From positions 62,001 to 126,000 of the forward strand of contig NZ_RBDY01000003.1 of the NCBI RefSeq assembly GCF_003626575.1: a stretch of 64,000 nt of DNA. The letters run 5' to 3'. The notes below the pieces were generated by a model that worked only from the letters and a program-made list of their open reading frames with translations, did no database searches and was not told where the DNA came from. Position numbers and translations under genes: made by a program. Shown in pieces: positions 25,609 to 35,741 of the stretch. How positions within the stretch are numbered: position 1 is the first letter of the stretch; each line of letters begins with the position of its first letter. The DNA is from Streptomyces radicis. GTDB lineage: Bacteria > Actinomycetota > Actinomycetes > Streptomycetales > Streptomycetaceae.

Positions 25609-26643
25609 GTGGCGCACCGGCTCAGATCCGCAGGTCCGCTCGCAACGCTCGCCCCGCTGCTCGCGCTTGTCCTCGTGCTCGGCGGGTGCGCGGGCTCCGA
25701 CGGCTCCTCGTCGGGCGGCGAGGAGCCCGGGGCCTCGGCGAACTCGGCCGAGGCGCCGCCCGATCGGGTGGAGCCGCTCGAAGGGCCGCCGCCGGAGCCC
25801 GAGTTGCCGGTCACGGTCGCCTCGGCCGACGGCGACGAGGTGACGGTGGCGTCGGCCGAGCGGATCGTTCCGCTCTCCGGGTCGCTCTCCGAGATCGTGT
25901 TCTCCCTCGGCCTCGGCGACCGGGTGGTGGCCCGCGACGTGACCGCCACGTTCGAACAGGCCGCGGACCTCCCGCTGATCACGCGTGGGCACGACGTCTC
26001 GGCCGAGGGCGTGCTGTCGCTCAGGCCCGATGTGGTGCTGGCCGAGTCCACCACGGGACCCGACGAGGCCGTCGACCAGATCAGGGCGGCGGGCGTCCCG
26101 CTGCTCGTGCTCGAACCCGCCCTGTCCCTCGACGACATCGGGCCGCGCGTCGACGCGGTGGCCGAGGCGCTGGGCGTCGAGGCCGCGGGCGGGGAGCTGG
26201 CCGAGCGCACCGCCGAGCGCATCGGGGCCGCGCAGGGCGGGATCCCCGAGACCGGCGACCGGCCGCGGGTGGCGTTCCTTTATCTGCGCGGCTCCGCCTC
26301 GGTCTATCTGCTCGGCGGTCCCGAGTCGGGGGCCACGTCGCTCATCGAGGCGGCGGGCGGCAGCGACGCGGGCGTCGAGTCGGGGCTCACGGGCGACTTC
26401 ACGCCGATCACGAGCGAGGCGCTGGCCGCCGCCGCGCCCGATGTGATCCTCGTCATGACCAAGGGACTCGAATCCGTCGGCGGCGTCGACGGGTTGCTCG
26501 AGATCCCCGGCATCGCGCAGACCCCCGCAGGGCTTGACCGCCGCGTGGCGCACATCGACGACGGCGTCCTGCTGAACTACGGCCCGCGCACCGACCAGGT
26601 GCTCGCCTCGCTCGCCGCGCAGCTGCACGAGGGCGGCGCGTGA
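25609..26643 (+). CDS. hmuT: Heme ABC transporter substrate-binding lipoprotein
   Basis: 344 residues. The lipoprotein signal ends in VLGGC, followed by an acidic linker and a class III periplasmic-binding fold: RIVPLSGSLSEIVFSLGLGDRVVARD, LRPDVVLAEST, DDIGPRVDAVAEALG. It receives heme, probably from the HtaA proteins, and delivers it to HmuU. It starts at GTG and overlaps hmuU by GTGA. Siderophore binding is the alternative, but the HtaA neighbours favour heme. Confidence 0.9.
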   Translation: MAHRLRSAGPLATLAPLLALVLVLGGCAGSDGSSSGGEEPGASANSAEAPPDRVEPLEGPPPEPELPVTVASADGDEVTVASAERIVPLSGSLSEIVFSLGLGDRVVARDVTATFEQAADLPLITRGHDVSAEGVLSLRPDVVLAESTTGPDEAVDQIRAAGVPLLVLEPALSLDDIGPRVDAVAEALGVEAAGGELAERTAERIGAAQGGIPETGDRPRVAFLYLRGSASVYLLGGPESGATSLIEAAGGSDAGVESGLTGDFTPITSEALAAAAPDVILVMTKGLESVGGVDGLLEIPGIAQTPAGLDRRVAHIDDGVLLNYGPRTDQVLASLAAQLHEGGA

Positions 26644-27725
26644 GCACCGCCACCAGGCCCACGCGGGAGGCGGGTCGGGGCGCGGCGGAACGGGCCATGG
26701 CGCGGCGGACCCCGCTCCTCGCGGCCGGGCTCGCGGCGGCCCTCGCGGTGCTCGCCCTGGTGTCGGCCGCGACGGGCGCGTACCCGATCCCGCCGGGCGA
26801 CGTGCTCGGCTCGGTGCTGCACCGGGTGGGGCTCGGGGGCGCGGAGCTGGACCGGGTGGGCGAGAGCGTGCTGTGGGACGTGCGGTTCCCCCGCGTGGTG
26901 CTCGCGCTGCTCGTGGGGGCGTCGCTCGGCTGCGCGGGCGCGCTCATGCAGGGGGTGTTCGGCAACCCGCTGGCCGAGCCAGGGGTGATCGGCATCTCGT
27001 CGGGGGCGGCCGTGGGGGCGGTGGCGGCGATCGCGTTCGGCTGGACGTTCCTGGGCACGTGGACCGTCACCGTCTTCGCGTTCGCGACGGGTCTGGTGAC
27101 GGTCGTGGTGGTGTATGCGCTGTCGCGCGCGGGCGGGCGCACCGAGGTGGTGACGCTCATCCTCACGGGCATCGCCGTCAACGCCTTCGCGGGCGCGCTG
27201 ATCGGGCTCTTCGTGTTCCTCGCCGACAACGCGCAGATCACCCAGATCACCTTCTGGCAGCTCGGCTCGCTCTCCCAGGCGACGTGGCCCAAGGTGCTCG
27301 CGGTGCTGCCGTGCGCCATCGCCGGGCTGCTGATCGCGCCGGCGTACGCCCGGCGCCTCGACCTGCTCGCGCTGGGCGAGCGACCCGCGCGCCACCTGGG
27401 CGTGGACGTCGAACGGCTGCGGCTCGCGCTGATCCTGGTGGTGGCCCTGCTCACGGCGGCCGCGGTCGCGGTGGCGGGCGTCATCACGTTCGTCGGCCTC
27501 GTCGTCCCGCACCTGCTGCGGATGGCGGCGGGCCCCGGGCACCGCTTCCTGGTGCCGGGCAGCGCGCTCGCCGGCGCGCTCGTGCTGCTGACCGCCGACC
27601 TGGTGGCGCGCACCGCGGTGCAACCGGCCGAGCTGCCGCTCGGGGTGCTGACGGCGCTCGTGGGCAGCCCGTTCTTCTTCTGGCTGCTGATGAGGACCCG
27701 CCGCAGGCAAGGGGGTTGGGCATGA
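26640..27725 (+). CDS. hmuU: Heme ABC transporter permease (FecCD family)
   Basis: 361 residues with about ten hydrophobic helices. FecCD motifs include LWDVRFPRVVLALLVGASLG, GNPLAEPGVIGISSGAAVGA and ITFVGLVVPHLLRMAAGP. The GTG start overlaps the hmuT stop, and the stop overlaps hmuV (ATGA), so the three are one translationally coupled operon. Confidence 0.92.
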   Translation: MSTATRPTREAGRGAAERAMARRTPLLAAGLAAALAVLALVSAATGAYPIPPGDVLGSVLHRVGLGGAELDRVGESVLWDVRFPRVVLALLVGASLGCAGALMQGVFGNPLAEPGVIGISSGAAVGAVAAIAFGWTFLGTWTVTVFAFATGLVTVVVVYALSRAGGRTEVVTLILTGIAVNAFAGALIGLFVFLADNAQITQITFWQLGSLSQATWPKVLAVLPCAIAGLLIAPAYARRLDLLALGERPARHLGVDVERLRLALILVVALLTAAAVAVAGVITFVGLVVPHLLRMAAGPGHRFLVPGSALAGALVLLTADLVARTAVQPAELPLGVLTALVGSPFFFWLLMRTRRRQGGWA

Positions 27726-28609
27726 GCGGCGTGCAGGGCACGGGCGGGACCGGCCTGCGGCGGCGGCTGGCCCGGGCGCTCGCCGGGGGTGGCCCGCGGC
27801 TGCCCGACGCCCCCGTGCCGGGGCTGACGCTGGCCACCGCGAAGGGACTCACCGTGCGCCTGGGGAGGCGCACGGTGCTCGACGGCGTCGACCTGGGCGT
27901 CGCGGCGGGCGAGGTGCTGGCGCTCGTCGGGCCCAACGGCGCGGGCAAGTCCACGCTGCTGGCCGCGCTCGCCGCCGACCTGCCCCCCGCCGAGGGGGAG
28001 GTGACCATCGAGGGGCGCCCGGCGCACGCCTGGCGCGCGCCCGAGTTGGCCCTGCGCCGCGCTGTGCTTCCGCAAATATCCACGCTGGCCTTTCCCTTCA
28101 CCGTGGCCGAGGTGGTGCGCATGGGGCGTGCGCCCTGGGCTCGCACGCCGGCGCGGGAGGAGGACGACGCGGCCGTGGCCGAGGCGATGGAGGACGCGGA
28201 GGTCGTCGCGTTCCACGACCGCCCGTTCGCCGCGCTCTCGGGGGGCGAGCGCGCCCGCGTCGCGCTGGCCAGGGTCCTGGCGCAACGGGCGCCGCTGCTG
28301 CTGCTCGACGAGCCGACGGCCGCGCTCGACCTGCGCCACCAGGAGCTGGTGCTCCGGGTCTGCCGCGAGCGGGCGGCGCGGGGCCCCGGCGTGGTCGTCG
28401 TGCTGCACGACCTCGGCCTCGCCGCCGCGTGGGCGGACCGCGCCGCGGTGCTCGACGGCGGGCGGATCGCCGCCGAGGGGCCGCCCGACGGTGTGCTGAC
28501 CGAGGAGCTGCTGAGCGCCGTCTACCAGCACCCGGTCGAGGTGCTCCCCCACCCCCGCACGGGCGCCCGCCTGGTGGTGCCCAGACGCCCTGGAAGACCA
28601 GCCCCCTGA
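27722..28609 (+). CDS. hmuV: Heme ABC transporter ATP-binding protein
   Basis: 295 residues. Walker A is GPNGAGKST, the signature is LSGGERARV, Walker B is LLLLDEPTAALD and the switch His is in VLHDLG. It energises HmuU. An N-terminal extension of about 40 residues precedes the ATPase core. Last gene of the hmuTUV operon. Confidence 0.94.
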   Translation: MSGVQGTGGTGLRRRLARALAGGGPRLPDAPVPGLTLATAKGLTVRLGRRTVLDGVDLGVAAGEVLALVGPNGAGKSTLLAALAADLPPAEGEVTIEGRPAHAWRAPELALRRAVLPQISTLAFPFTVAEVVRMGRAPWARTPAREEDDAAVAEAMEDAEVVAFHDRPFAALSGGERARVALARVLAQRAPLLLLDEPTAALDLRHQELVLRVCRERAARGPGVVVVLHDLGLAAAWADRAAVLDGGRIAAEGPPDGVLTEELLSAVYQHPVEVLPHPRTGARLVVPRRPGRPAP

Positions 28610-28705
28610 ACCTGGCGATTTCGGAAAGTTCCCGCGAACAGCCGCCGAACGACAGTGGGATGCCCTACCCTTTTCCAGCGGCAGGGCGCGCACTCACGGG
28701 GAGAT

Positions 28706-28722
28706 GAAGGCGCGCCTTCTTT
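28706..28722 (+). terminator. Candidate palindrome followed by TTT after hmuV
   Basis: GAAGG-CGCG-CCTTC is a short palindrome followed by TTT in the 181-base gap between hmuV and the polysaccharide transferase. Its stem is only 5 bp, so it is a weak terminator at best; it may instead be part of the downstream leader. Confidence 0.25.
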
Positions 28723-28790
28723 GTCGCTCCGCTCCTTCACGTAATTCACGCAATCTCCGCAGTGTTGCCGCATCAGACCTTGGGGGGTTC

Positions 28791-30299
28791 ATGCGTCATT
28801 CACAGGCATCGTCGCGCTATGGGGGCATCCGAAGACCATCCGTGGTCGGTCGGCGCTCCCTACCCCACCGTGACACCGCTCGCTGGTACGCGCCCGTCGC
28901 CGTCACCGCCGACGCCTCGGGCGTGTTCGTCCCCGTCCTGACCGTCTACGCGCTGGCCCCCGAGCCCCGCCCGCTGGCCGCCGCGGCCACCGCGGGGCTG
29001 TGCTGGCTCACCATCCGCGCGGGCCACCGCCGTTACCTCCGCGGCAACCTCGGCGAGACCCGGGGCCTGCTCGCCGCCGCGCACGACTGGCTCGTCCTCC
29101 TCGGCGTGCTGGCCGGGCTGCGGGCCCTCACCGGCGAGAGCTCGGCCGTGGGCTCCGCCCTCGTCGCCCTGGCGCCCGCCCCCCTGATCACCGGGGTGAC
29201 ATGCGCCCTGATCCACCACCATCTGACGGGGCAACGGCATCAGGCGCAGGCGCTGCGGCGCGTGCTGCTGATCGGCGAGCCCGGGCCCGTGGACGACGTG
29301 GCCGCGCGCCTCGCCGCCCGCACCGACCACGCGTATGTCGTGGTGGGCACCGTGCTCGCGGGCCCCGGCGCCACCGACTGCGGCATCCCCGAGCTGGGCC
29401 GCCTGGACGCCTCGTGCCCCGAGCGCGTCCCCGCGGTCCCCGACCTGATACCCGACGGCCAGGACGGGACGACCGTCCTGGCCGCCGCCAGGCGGCAGGA
29501 CGCCGACCTCGTGCTGGTCATCCCGGGACCCGTGCTCGGCGGCGAGCGGCTGCGGCGGCTGACGTGGGCCGTGCAGGACGCGGGGATCCCGCTGGCCGTC
29601 GCGTCGGGGCTCACGGAGGTGGCGCGGCGGCGGCTCTCCGTCTCCTCGGCCGCGGGGCTCACCCTCCTGCATGTCGCGCCCCCGCTGCGCCGGGGCGCGC
29701 AACCCCTCGTGAAGGCCGTCCTGGACCGCGCGGCCGCCGGGGTCGCGCTCCTGGCGCTCGCGCCGCTGCTCGCGCTGGTCGCCACGGCCGTGCGCCTCGA
29801 TTCGCGCGGGCCCGTGCTCTACCGGCAGACCCGGATCGGGCACCGGGGCACGCCGTTCACCCTGTGGAAGTTCCGCACGATGGTCCCGGACGCCGAGCTG
29901 CGGCGCCCCGAGCTCGAGTCGGCCAACGACCACACCGCGGGGCCGCTGTTCAAGATGCGCGGCGACCCGCGCGTCACCCGGCTGGGGCGGCTGCTGCGCC
30001 GCTCGTCGCTCGACGAGCTGCCCCAGCTGTTCAACGTCCTGCGCGGGCAGATGGCGCTCGTCGGCCCCCGCCCGCCGCTGCCCGAGGAGGTCGCCAGATA
30101 CGGCGCGGTCGAGCTGCGCCGCCTCGGGGTCAAGCCGGGGCTGACCGGGCCCTGGCAGATCAGCGGGCGCTCGGAGCTGTCGTGGGACGAGGGCCTCGCG
30201 CTCGACCTGCACTACGCGGACAACTGGTCGGTCACCGGCGACCTCGACGTGCTCGCGCGCACCCTGCGCGCGGTCGTCGACGGCCGCGGGGCGTACTAG
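28791..30299 (+). CDS. Polyprenyl-phosphate sugar-1-phosphate transferase initiating exopolysaccharide
   Basis: 502 residues. Several hydrophobic N-terminal helices, a Rossmann-like middle domain (RRVLLIGEPGPVDDVAARLA), then a further helix and the sugar transferase domain with YRQTRIGHRGTPFTLWKFRTM, RSSLDELPQLFNVLRG and GPRPPLPEEV. It loads the first sugar phosphate onto undecaprenyl phosphate at the membrane, beginning the repeat unit. I chose the ATG at 28791 (GGGGGG upstream). It marks the left end of the polysaccharide locus and overlaps the convergent fcl by 4 bases. Confidence 0.92.
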   Translation: MRHSQASSRYGGIRRPSVVGRRSLPHRDTARWYAPVAVTADASGVFVPVLTVYALAPEPRPLAAAATAGLCWLTIRAGHRRYLRGNLGETRGLLAAAHDWLVLLGVLAGLRALTGESSAVGSALVALAPAPLITGVTCALIHHHLTGQRHQAQALRRVLLIGEPGPVDDVAARLAARTDHAYVVVGTVLAGPGATDCGIPELGRLDASCPERVPAVPDLIPDGQDGTTVLAAARRQDADLVLVIPGPVLGGERLRRLTWAVQDAGIPLAVASGLTEVARRRLSVSSAAGLTLLHVAPPLRRGAQPLVKAVLDRAAAGVALLALAPLLALVATAVRLDSRGPVLYRQTRIGHRGTPFTLWKFRTMVPDAELRRPELESANDHTAGPLFKMRGDPRVTRLGRLLRRSSLDELPQLFNVLRGQMALVGPRPPLPEEVARYGAVELRRLGVKPGLTGPWQISGRSELSWDEGLALDLHYADNWSVTGDLDVLARTLRAVVDGRGAY

Positions 30300-31264
30300 T
30301 GCCGGGTCGCCCCCTCCCCGCGGGGGGCCGCGCCCTCGCCGAGCCACCACGCGTATGTCTCGCGGATGCCGCGCGCCAGCGGCGTCCGCGGGACGAAGCC
30401 GAGGGCGCGCAGCCTGGTGGTGTCGAGCAGCTTGCGCGGGGTGCCGTCCGGCTTGGTCGGGTCCCAGGCGATCCGGCCGGTCCAGCCGACCGCGTCGGCG
30501 ACCGTCGCGGCCAGCTCGGCGATGGTGACGTCCTCGCCGCAGCCGACGTTGACCGCCGTCTCGCCGTCGTAGGAGCGCAGCAGCAGGAGGCACGCGCGGG
30601 CCAGGTCGGAGCTGTGCAGGAACTCACGGCGCGGCGTCCCCGTGCCCCACAGGACCACCTCGTCGCGGCCCGCCTCCTTCGCCTCGTGCAGGCGGCGGAT
30701 GAGGGCGGGCAGCACGTGCGAGGTCTCGGGGTCGAACGTGTCGCGCGGGCCGTAGAGGTTGGTGGGCATCGCCGCGATGTACGCCCGCCCGAACTGCCGC
30801 CGGTACGAGCGGACCTGGGAGATGCCCGCGATCTTCGCCAGGGCGTAGGGCTCGTTGGTCGGCTCCAACGGCCCGGTCAGCAGCGCCTCTTCGGGGATCG
30901 GCTGCGGGGCGAGCCTGGGATAGATGCACGAAGACCCCAGGAACAGCAGTCTGTTGACGTCCGCGGCGTGCGCGCCCGCGATCACGCTGAGCTGGATCCT
31001 GAGGTTGTCCTCGAGGAACGGCACCGGGCGCGTGTGGTTGGCCATGATGCCGCCCACCGTCGCCGCGGCGAGCACCACGGCGTCGGGGCGCGCCTCGCGC
31101 AGGAACGCGCCGGTCGCCTCCGCGTCGCGCAGGTCGAGTTCGTCCCTGGTCCTGGTCAGCACCTCGTGACCGGCGTCCGCCAGGACGCGGGCGATGGCGG
31201 ATCCGGCCAGGCCCCGGTGGCCCGCGACGAAGATCCGGGCGTCGGGATCGAGCAGCGTCGTCAT
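30296..31264 (-). CDS. fcl: GDP-L-fucose synthase
   Basis: 322 residues, extended SDR. NADP-binding loop [41 protein letters not shown] and catalytic YALAKIAG (Tyr/Lys) are diagnostic of GDP-4-keto-6-deoxymannose epimerase/reductases. With the divergent gmd gene it makes GDP-L-fucose for the polysaccharide. The shared promoter region spans about 90 bases. Confidence 0.94.
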   Translation of the reverse strand: MTTLLDPDARIFVAGHRGLAGSAIARVLADAGHEVLTRTRDELDLRDAEATGAFLREARPDAVVLAAATVGGIMANHTRPVPFLEDNLRIQLSVIAGAHAADVNRLLFLGSSCIYPRLAPQPIPEEALLTGPLEPTNEPYALAKIAGISQVRSYRRQFGRAYIAAMPTNLYGPRDTFDPETSHVLPALIRRLHEAKEAGRDEVVLWGTGTPRREFLHSSDLARACLLLLRSYDGETAVNVGCGEDVTIAELAATVADAVGWTGRIAWDPTKPDGTPRKLLDTTRLRALGFVPRTPLARGIRETYAWWLGEGAAPRGEGATRH

Positions 31265-31356
31265 GCGACGCGATTGTGCCAGGGCGCGCCACGGGGCATG
31301 GCGCGTTCCACCGTCCGCCCCACCGTCCGTACCGACCTCTCGGAAGGGGATCCTCC

Positions 31357-32370
31357 ATGGGCAAGACCGCGTTGATCACCGGGGTGACGGGCCAGGACGG
31401 CTCCTATCTCGCGGAGTTGCTGATGGCCAAGGGCTACACGGTGCACGGCCTGGTGCGGCGCTCCTCGTCGTTCAACACCGAGCGGATCGACCACATCTAC
31501 CAGGGCCCGCAGGACCCCGCGCGCACCCTGGTGCTCCACCACGCCGACCTGACCGACGGGGTGGCGCTGGTGAACCTGCTGCGCGAGACCCGGCCCGACG
31601 AGGTCTACAACCTGGGCGCGCAGTCGCATGTGCGGGTGTCGTTCGACGCGCCGCTGTACACCGGGGACGTCACGGGCCTCGGCACCGTGCGGCTGCTCGA
31701 GGCGATCAGGGCGAGCGGCGTGGACACCCGCATCTACCAGGCGTCGTCGTCCGAGATGTTCGGCGCGGCGCCGCCGCCACAGCACGAGCGCACCCCGTTC
31801 CACCCGCGCAGCCCGTACGGCTGCGCCAAGGTGTTCAGCTACTGGTCGACCGTGAACTACCGGGAGGCCTACGGCCTGTTCGCGGTGAACGGGATCCTGT
31901 TCAACCATGAGTCGCCGCGCCGCGGGGAGACGTTCGTCACCCGCAAGATCAGCAGGGCGGTCGCCCGGATCAGGGCCGGGCTCCAGGACCGCCTCTACCT
32001 GGGCAATCTGGACGCGGTGCGGGACTGGGGCTACGCGCCCGAGTATGTCGAGGCGATGTGGCGCATGCTCCAGCGGGACGAGCCCGACGACTACGTCGTC
32101 GCCACCGGGGTGCCCGCCACCGTGCGGGACTTCCTCGAGGCGGCGTTCGCGGCGGGCGGGCTCGACTGGGCGGAGCATGTGCGCTTCGACCCGAAGTACG
32201 AACGCCCCAGCGAGGTGGACGCGTTGGTGGGCGACGCGACGAAGGCCCGTGAGCTGCTCGGCTGGCAGCCCTCGGTGCACTGGAAGGAGCTGGCCGGGCT
32301 GATGGTGGAGGCCGATGTGGCGGCGCTCGACGCCGAGTTGAGCGGCGCCCGGGTGCGCATCGACCGGTGA
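31357..32370 (+). CDS. gmd: GDP-mannose 4,6-dehydratase
   Basis: 337 residues. N-terminal [18 protein letters not shown], then [31 protein letters not shown] and catalytic SPYGCAKVF. It converts GDP-mannose to the 4-keto-6-deoxy intermediate used by Fcl. I chose the ATG at 31357, which has GGAAGGGGA upstream; the upstream extension lacks a site. Divergent from fcl. Confidence 0.95.
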   Translation: MGKTALITGVTGQDGSYLAELLMAKGYTVHGLVRRSSSFNTERIDHIYQGPQDPARTLVLHHADLTDGVALVNLLRETRPDEVYNLGAQSHVRVSFDAPLYTGDVTGLGTVRLLEAIRASGVDTRIYQASSSEMFGAAPPPQHERTPFHPRSPYGCAKVFSYWSTVNYREAYGLFAVNGILFNHESPRRGETFVTRKISRAVARIRAGLQDRLYLGNLDAVRDWGYAPEYVEAMWRMLQRDEPDDYVVATGVPATVRDFLEAAFAAGGLDWAEHVRFDPKYERPSEVDALVGDATKARELLGWQPSVHWKELAGLMVEADVAALDAELSGARVRIDR

Positions 32371-32463
32371 GTTCAGGCCGCGTGGCCCCCGCGCGCAACC
32401 AGAGGCGGCGCCAAGTGGTCGAAACAGAGGGCGAAGGCAGGGAGTTCGGGAAATGGTGGGGCG

Positions 32464-35238
32464 ATGAGCACGGGATCGGGACGGGCGAGACGCGCGTGGC
32501 GCGTGCGCGGTGGGGCGCTCGGCGCCGTGCTGGCGCTGACGGCGGGGCTGCTCGCCGGGACGGGGGGCCCTTCGGCGCCCCAGGCGCGGGCGTTGACGCC
32601 CCCGCTGACGATGACCGCGGACGACCTGCCGACGTGGCAGACCAACGGCATCGTCTACGCCCTCGCCGAGGCGAACGGCGTGGTCTACGTCGGCGGCACG
32701 TTCTCCACGGTCCGCCCGCCCGGCGCCGCTTCGGGCACCCAGGAGGTCCCCGCCGCCAACTTCGTGGCCCTCGACGCCGCCACGGGCGCGCCCGTGGACT
32801 GCGACCTGTCGTTCACCGTGGGCTCGGGCACCGCGACCGTCCGCTCCCTCGCCGTCTCGCCCGACGGGCAGACGCTGTACGCGGGCGGCACGTTCGGCTC
32901 GGTCAACGGCGTGGGGGCCAGCAGCGTCGCGGCGTTCGACCTGGGCGAAGGGTGCGCGCGGCTGCCGTTCCCCGTCGCGGCCAACGGCATCGTCCGCGCC
33001 ATCGAGGCCAGCGACGAACGGGTCTATCTGGGCGGGGACTTCACCCAGCTCAACGGCACCGCCAGGGCCCGCTTCGGCGCGGTCGACACCGCGGGCGCCG
33101 TGCAGGGCTGGCGGGCCGACGGCGACGAGATCGGCAAGGCCATCGCCCTGACCCCCGACGGCGAACACGTCATCCTCGGCGGCGACTTCTTCGAGATCAA
33201 CGGCGCCGACTCCCACGCCCTCGCGGTCGTGGACGCCGACACGGGCGCCAACGTCCGCACCTATCCCCTGCCGTTCATCGAGTCAAGATCCACCGTGCAG
33301 GACCTCGTGGTGGACGCGAACGGCTTCTACACGGCCAACGAGGGCACCGGCGGCTTCGACGGGCGCATCGCGCTCGACCTGGAGACGTTCGACCAGAAGT
33401 GGCGCGACACCTGCCTGGGCGCCACCCAGGCCGTGGCCGTGCACGACGAGGTGCTCTACAGCGGCCACCACGCCCACGACTGCTCCAGCATGGGCGCCTT
33501 CCCGAACCAGGCGCGCTACCACCTGCTGGCGCAGTCGGTGCACGACCCCGAGCTGCTGGGCTGGTTCCCGAACACCAACGACGGCCTCGGCGAGCAGCTC
33601 GGCCCGCGTGTGATGACCGTGGCGGGCGAACACCCCACGGACGACCGCGAGTTCATGTGGGTGGGCGGCGGCTTCACCACGGTCAACGGGCAGCCGCAGT
33701 GGGGCCTGACGCGCTTCGCCACGGGCCCCGACACGGGCGCGCCCACGGTCCCCGAGGCGCACGCCGCGAGCCCGGCGGCCGACCGCGTCGACGTCACATG
33801 GGCGCCCAGCCTCGACCTGGACGACAGCCTGCTGACCTACCGCGTCTACCGGAACGGCGGGAGCCAGCCGGTGCACACCGTCGAGGGCTCGTCCCTGCCC
33901 TGGCGCAAGCCCCAACTCACCTGGTCCGACCCGGATGTGGCGGCCGGGGAGACCCATAGCTACCGGCTGACCGCCACCGACGGCGCCGGGAACACCAGCG
34001 CGCTGTCACCCCCGGTGAGCGTGACGGTGGCCAGCGGTGGACAGCCCTACGCGGACGCCGTCCTCGCCGACGACCCGGTGATCTTCTGGAACTACGACGA
34101 GACGGCAGGGAACTTCGCGTCGGACGCCTCGGGCAACGGCGGCAACGGCATCCACCGCGGCGGCCCCCAGCGCGGCACCACCCCGCCAGCCGTGCCGGGG
34201 CCAGCCGCCGCGGCCGTGGGCTACGACGGCACCGACTCCTACACCTACAGCGACCGCGCCTACGCGGGCATGACGCGCTACACGGTCGAGACGTGGTTCA
34301 ACACCACGACCACGCGCGGCGGCAAGCTGATCGGCATGGGCGACCGCATCCTCGAGCTCAGCTCCCGGCGCGACCACAACGTCTACATGCTCAACGACGG
34401 CCGCCTCACATTCGGCGTCTACACCAACACCTACCGGACGATCACCAGCGCCCAGTCGTTCAACGACGGCGAGTGGCACCATGTCGCCGCGTCCGTCGGG
34501 GCGAACGGCATGCGGCTCTATGTCGACGGCGAGCAGGTCGCGGCCAATGGCGTGGTGACGGCGGCGCGCAGCGTCAGCGGGTACTGGCGCACGGGCGGCG
34601 ACAGCCTCTCCGGCTGGCCCAACCGCCCGGCCAGCGACTATTTCGCGGGGCGCCAGGACGCCACCGCGATCTACCCCGCGCAGCTGTCGGCCGCCCGCGT
34701 CGCCGCGCACCACGACGCGGCGTCGATCCCGACGGACACGGTGACCGCGCTCGCGCCCACCGCCGACACCTATGTCAACGGCGCGGCGGTGAACGCCAAT
34801 CACGGCACCCACCAGCAGCTCGCCGTGCGCGGCACCCCGGCCTACGAGAGCTATCTGGCGTTCGACCTGCCCGAGGCGCCGCCGGGCCAGGTGCTCAAGG
34901 CGGCGGCGCTGCGGGTGCGGGTGAGCAACGACGCGGCCGCCGGGTCGCTCGACGACTTCTCGGTCCGCCCGATCACCGGCGCGTGGACGGAGACCGGCAC
35001 CACCTACGCGACCCGCCCGGCCCTGGGCGCCGAGGTGCTCGGCACGCTGAGCGCGCCCGCGGCGCTCGGCGGCGCGCACAGCGTCCCGCTCGACCTCGGG
35101 ACGGTGGAGGGCGCGCTGGGCGGAACGTTCGACGTGGCGCTCACCGGCACCGGGACCGACAGCCTGTGGCTGTGGGCGGACGAGGCGGCGGCCGCGGGGA
35201 ATCGGCCGCAGCTGCTGCTGACGTTCGGGGCGCCCTGA
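32464..35238 (+). CDS. Large secreted protein: propeller-like repeats, Fn3, LamG-like and DNRLRE/CBM96-like domains
   Basis: 924 residues with a signal peptide (LALTAGLLAGTGGPSAPQARA). Residues about 50-430 hold repeats of the type VYVGGTFSTV, LYAGGTFGSVNG, VYLGGDFTQLNG and VILGGDFFEING, a propeller-like array. An Fn3-like domain (PTVPEAHAASPAADRVDVTW) follows, then a LamG/concanavalin-type domain (YTVETWFNTTT, GEWHHVAASVGANGMRLYVDG). The C-terminal 160 residues match a DNRLRE-type domain (ADTYVNGAAVNANHGTHQQL, YESYLAFDLP). It probably binds carbohydrate at the cell surface. Downstream lipoprotein overlaps its stop. Confidence 0.82.
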   Translation: MSTGSGRARRAWRVRGGALGAVLALTAGLLAGTGGPSAPQARALTPPLTMTADDLPTWQTNGIVYALAEANGVVYVGGTFSTVRPPGAASGTQEVPAANFVALDAATGAPVDCDLSFTVGSGTATVRSLAVSPDGQTLYAGGTFGSVNGVGASSVAAFDLGEGCARLPFPVAANGIVRAIEASDERVYLGGDFTQLNGTARARFGAVDTAGAVQGWRADGDEIGKAIALTPDGEHVILGGDFFEINGADSHALAVVDADTGANVRTYPLPFIESRSTVQDLVVDANGFYTANEGTGGFDGRIALDLETFDQKWRDTCLGATQAVAVHDEVLYSGHHAHDCSSMGAFPNQARYHLLAQSVHDPELLGWFPNTNDGLGEQLGPRVMTVAGEHPTDDREFMWVGGGFTTVNGQPQWGLTRFATGPDTGAPTVPEAHAASPAADRVDVTWAPSLDLDDSLLTYRVYRNGGSQPVHTVEGSSLPWRKPQLTWSDPDVAAGETHSYRLTATDGAGNTSALSPPVSVTVASGGQPYADAVLADDPVIFWNYDETAGNFASDASGNGGNGIHRGGPQRGTTPPAVPGPAAAAVGYDGTDSYTYSDRAYAGMTRYTVETWFNTTTTRGGKLIGMGDRILELSSRRDHNVYMLNDGRLTFGVYTNTYRTITSAQSFNDGEWHHVAASVGANGMRLYVDGEQVAANGVVTAARSVSGYWRTGGDSLSGWPNRPASDYFAGRQDATAIYPAQLSAARVAAHHDAASIPTDTVTALAPTADTYVNGAAVNANHGTHQQLAVRGTPAYESYLAFDLPEAPPGQVLKAAALRVRVSNDAAAGSLDDFSVRPITGAWTETGTTYATRPALGAEVLGTLSAPAALGGAHSVPLDLGTVEGALGGTFDVALTGTGTDSLWLWADEAAAAGNRPQLLLTFGAP

Positions 35239-35741
35239 TGCGGCGCCGCCGCGCCCCGCTGCTCGCCCCCCTGCTCGCCGTCGTGTTCGCCGCCGCCCTC
35301 GCCCTGACCGCGTGCGGCGGCGGGGACGGGGGCGGGGGCGACGGGGACGGGGATGACGGCGCGGCCCCGACGGCGCCCGCCTCGGCCTCCGCGTCCGATG
35401 GGGCGGCGCCCGGGCCCGCGCCCGAGGACGAGCAGGAGGAGGCGGACGACGGCATCCCGGACGAGACCGTGCCCACCGACGAACTCACGCCTCCCGAGGG
35501 GGAGTTCAGCGAGGAGCAGCAGGGGTATCTCACCGATCGGGTGCCCGAGGGGGTGGACCCGGGGGCCATCCTCGACCTCGGGGCCGAGGCCTGCGACCGG
35601 ATCGGCTATCTGGAGCGCCACGACCGCGAAGCGGCCGTCGCGGCGCTGCGCGACGGCGAGATCCCGGACGCGGAGCCCGCCGTCGAGCACCTGTGCCCCG
35701 AATACGCCGAGTTGCTGACCGAAGCGCGAGGAGAACAGTGA
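35238..35741 (+). CDS. Small acidic lipoprotein of unknown function
   Basis: 167 residues. A basic N-region (MRRRRAPLL), hydrophobic core and lipobox ALTAC are followed by Gly/Asp-rich then acidic, disordered sequence (residues about 27-75). The C-terminal 80 residues form a helical region (EEQQGYLTDRVPEGVDPGAIL) with two Cys. The ATG overlaps the stop of the large secreted protein (TGATG) and its own stop overlaps the glycosyltransferase start (GTGA), so the three genes are coupled. No family recognised. Confidence 0.75.
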   Translation: MRRRRAPLLAPLLAVVFAAALALTACGGGDGGGGDGDGDDGAAPTAPASASASDGAAPGPAPEDEQEEADDGIPDETVPTDELTPPEGEFSEEQQGYLTDRVPEGVDPGAILDLGAEACDRIGYLERHDREAAVAALRDGEIPDAEPAVEHLCPEYAELLTEARGEQ

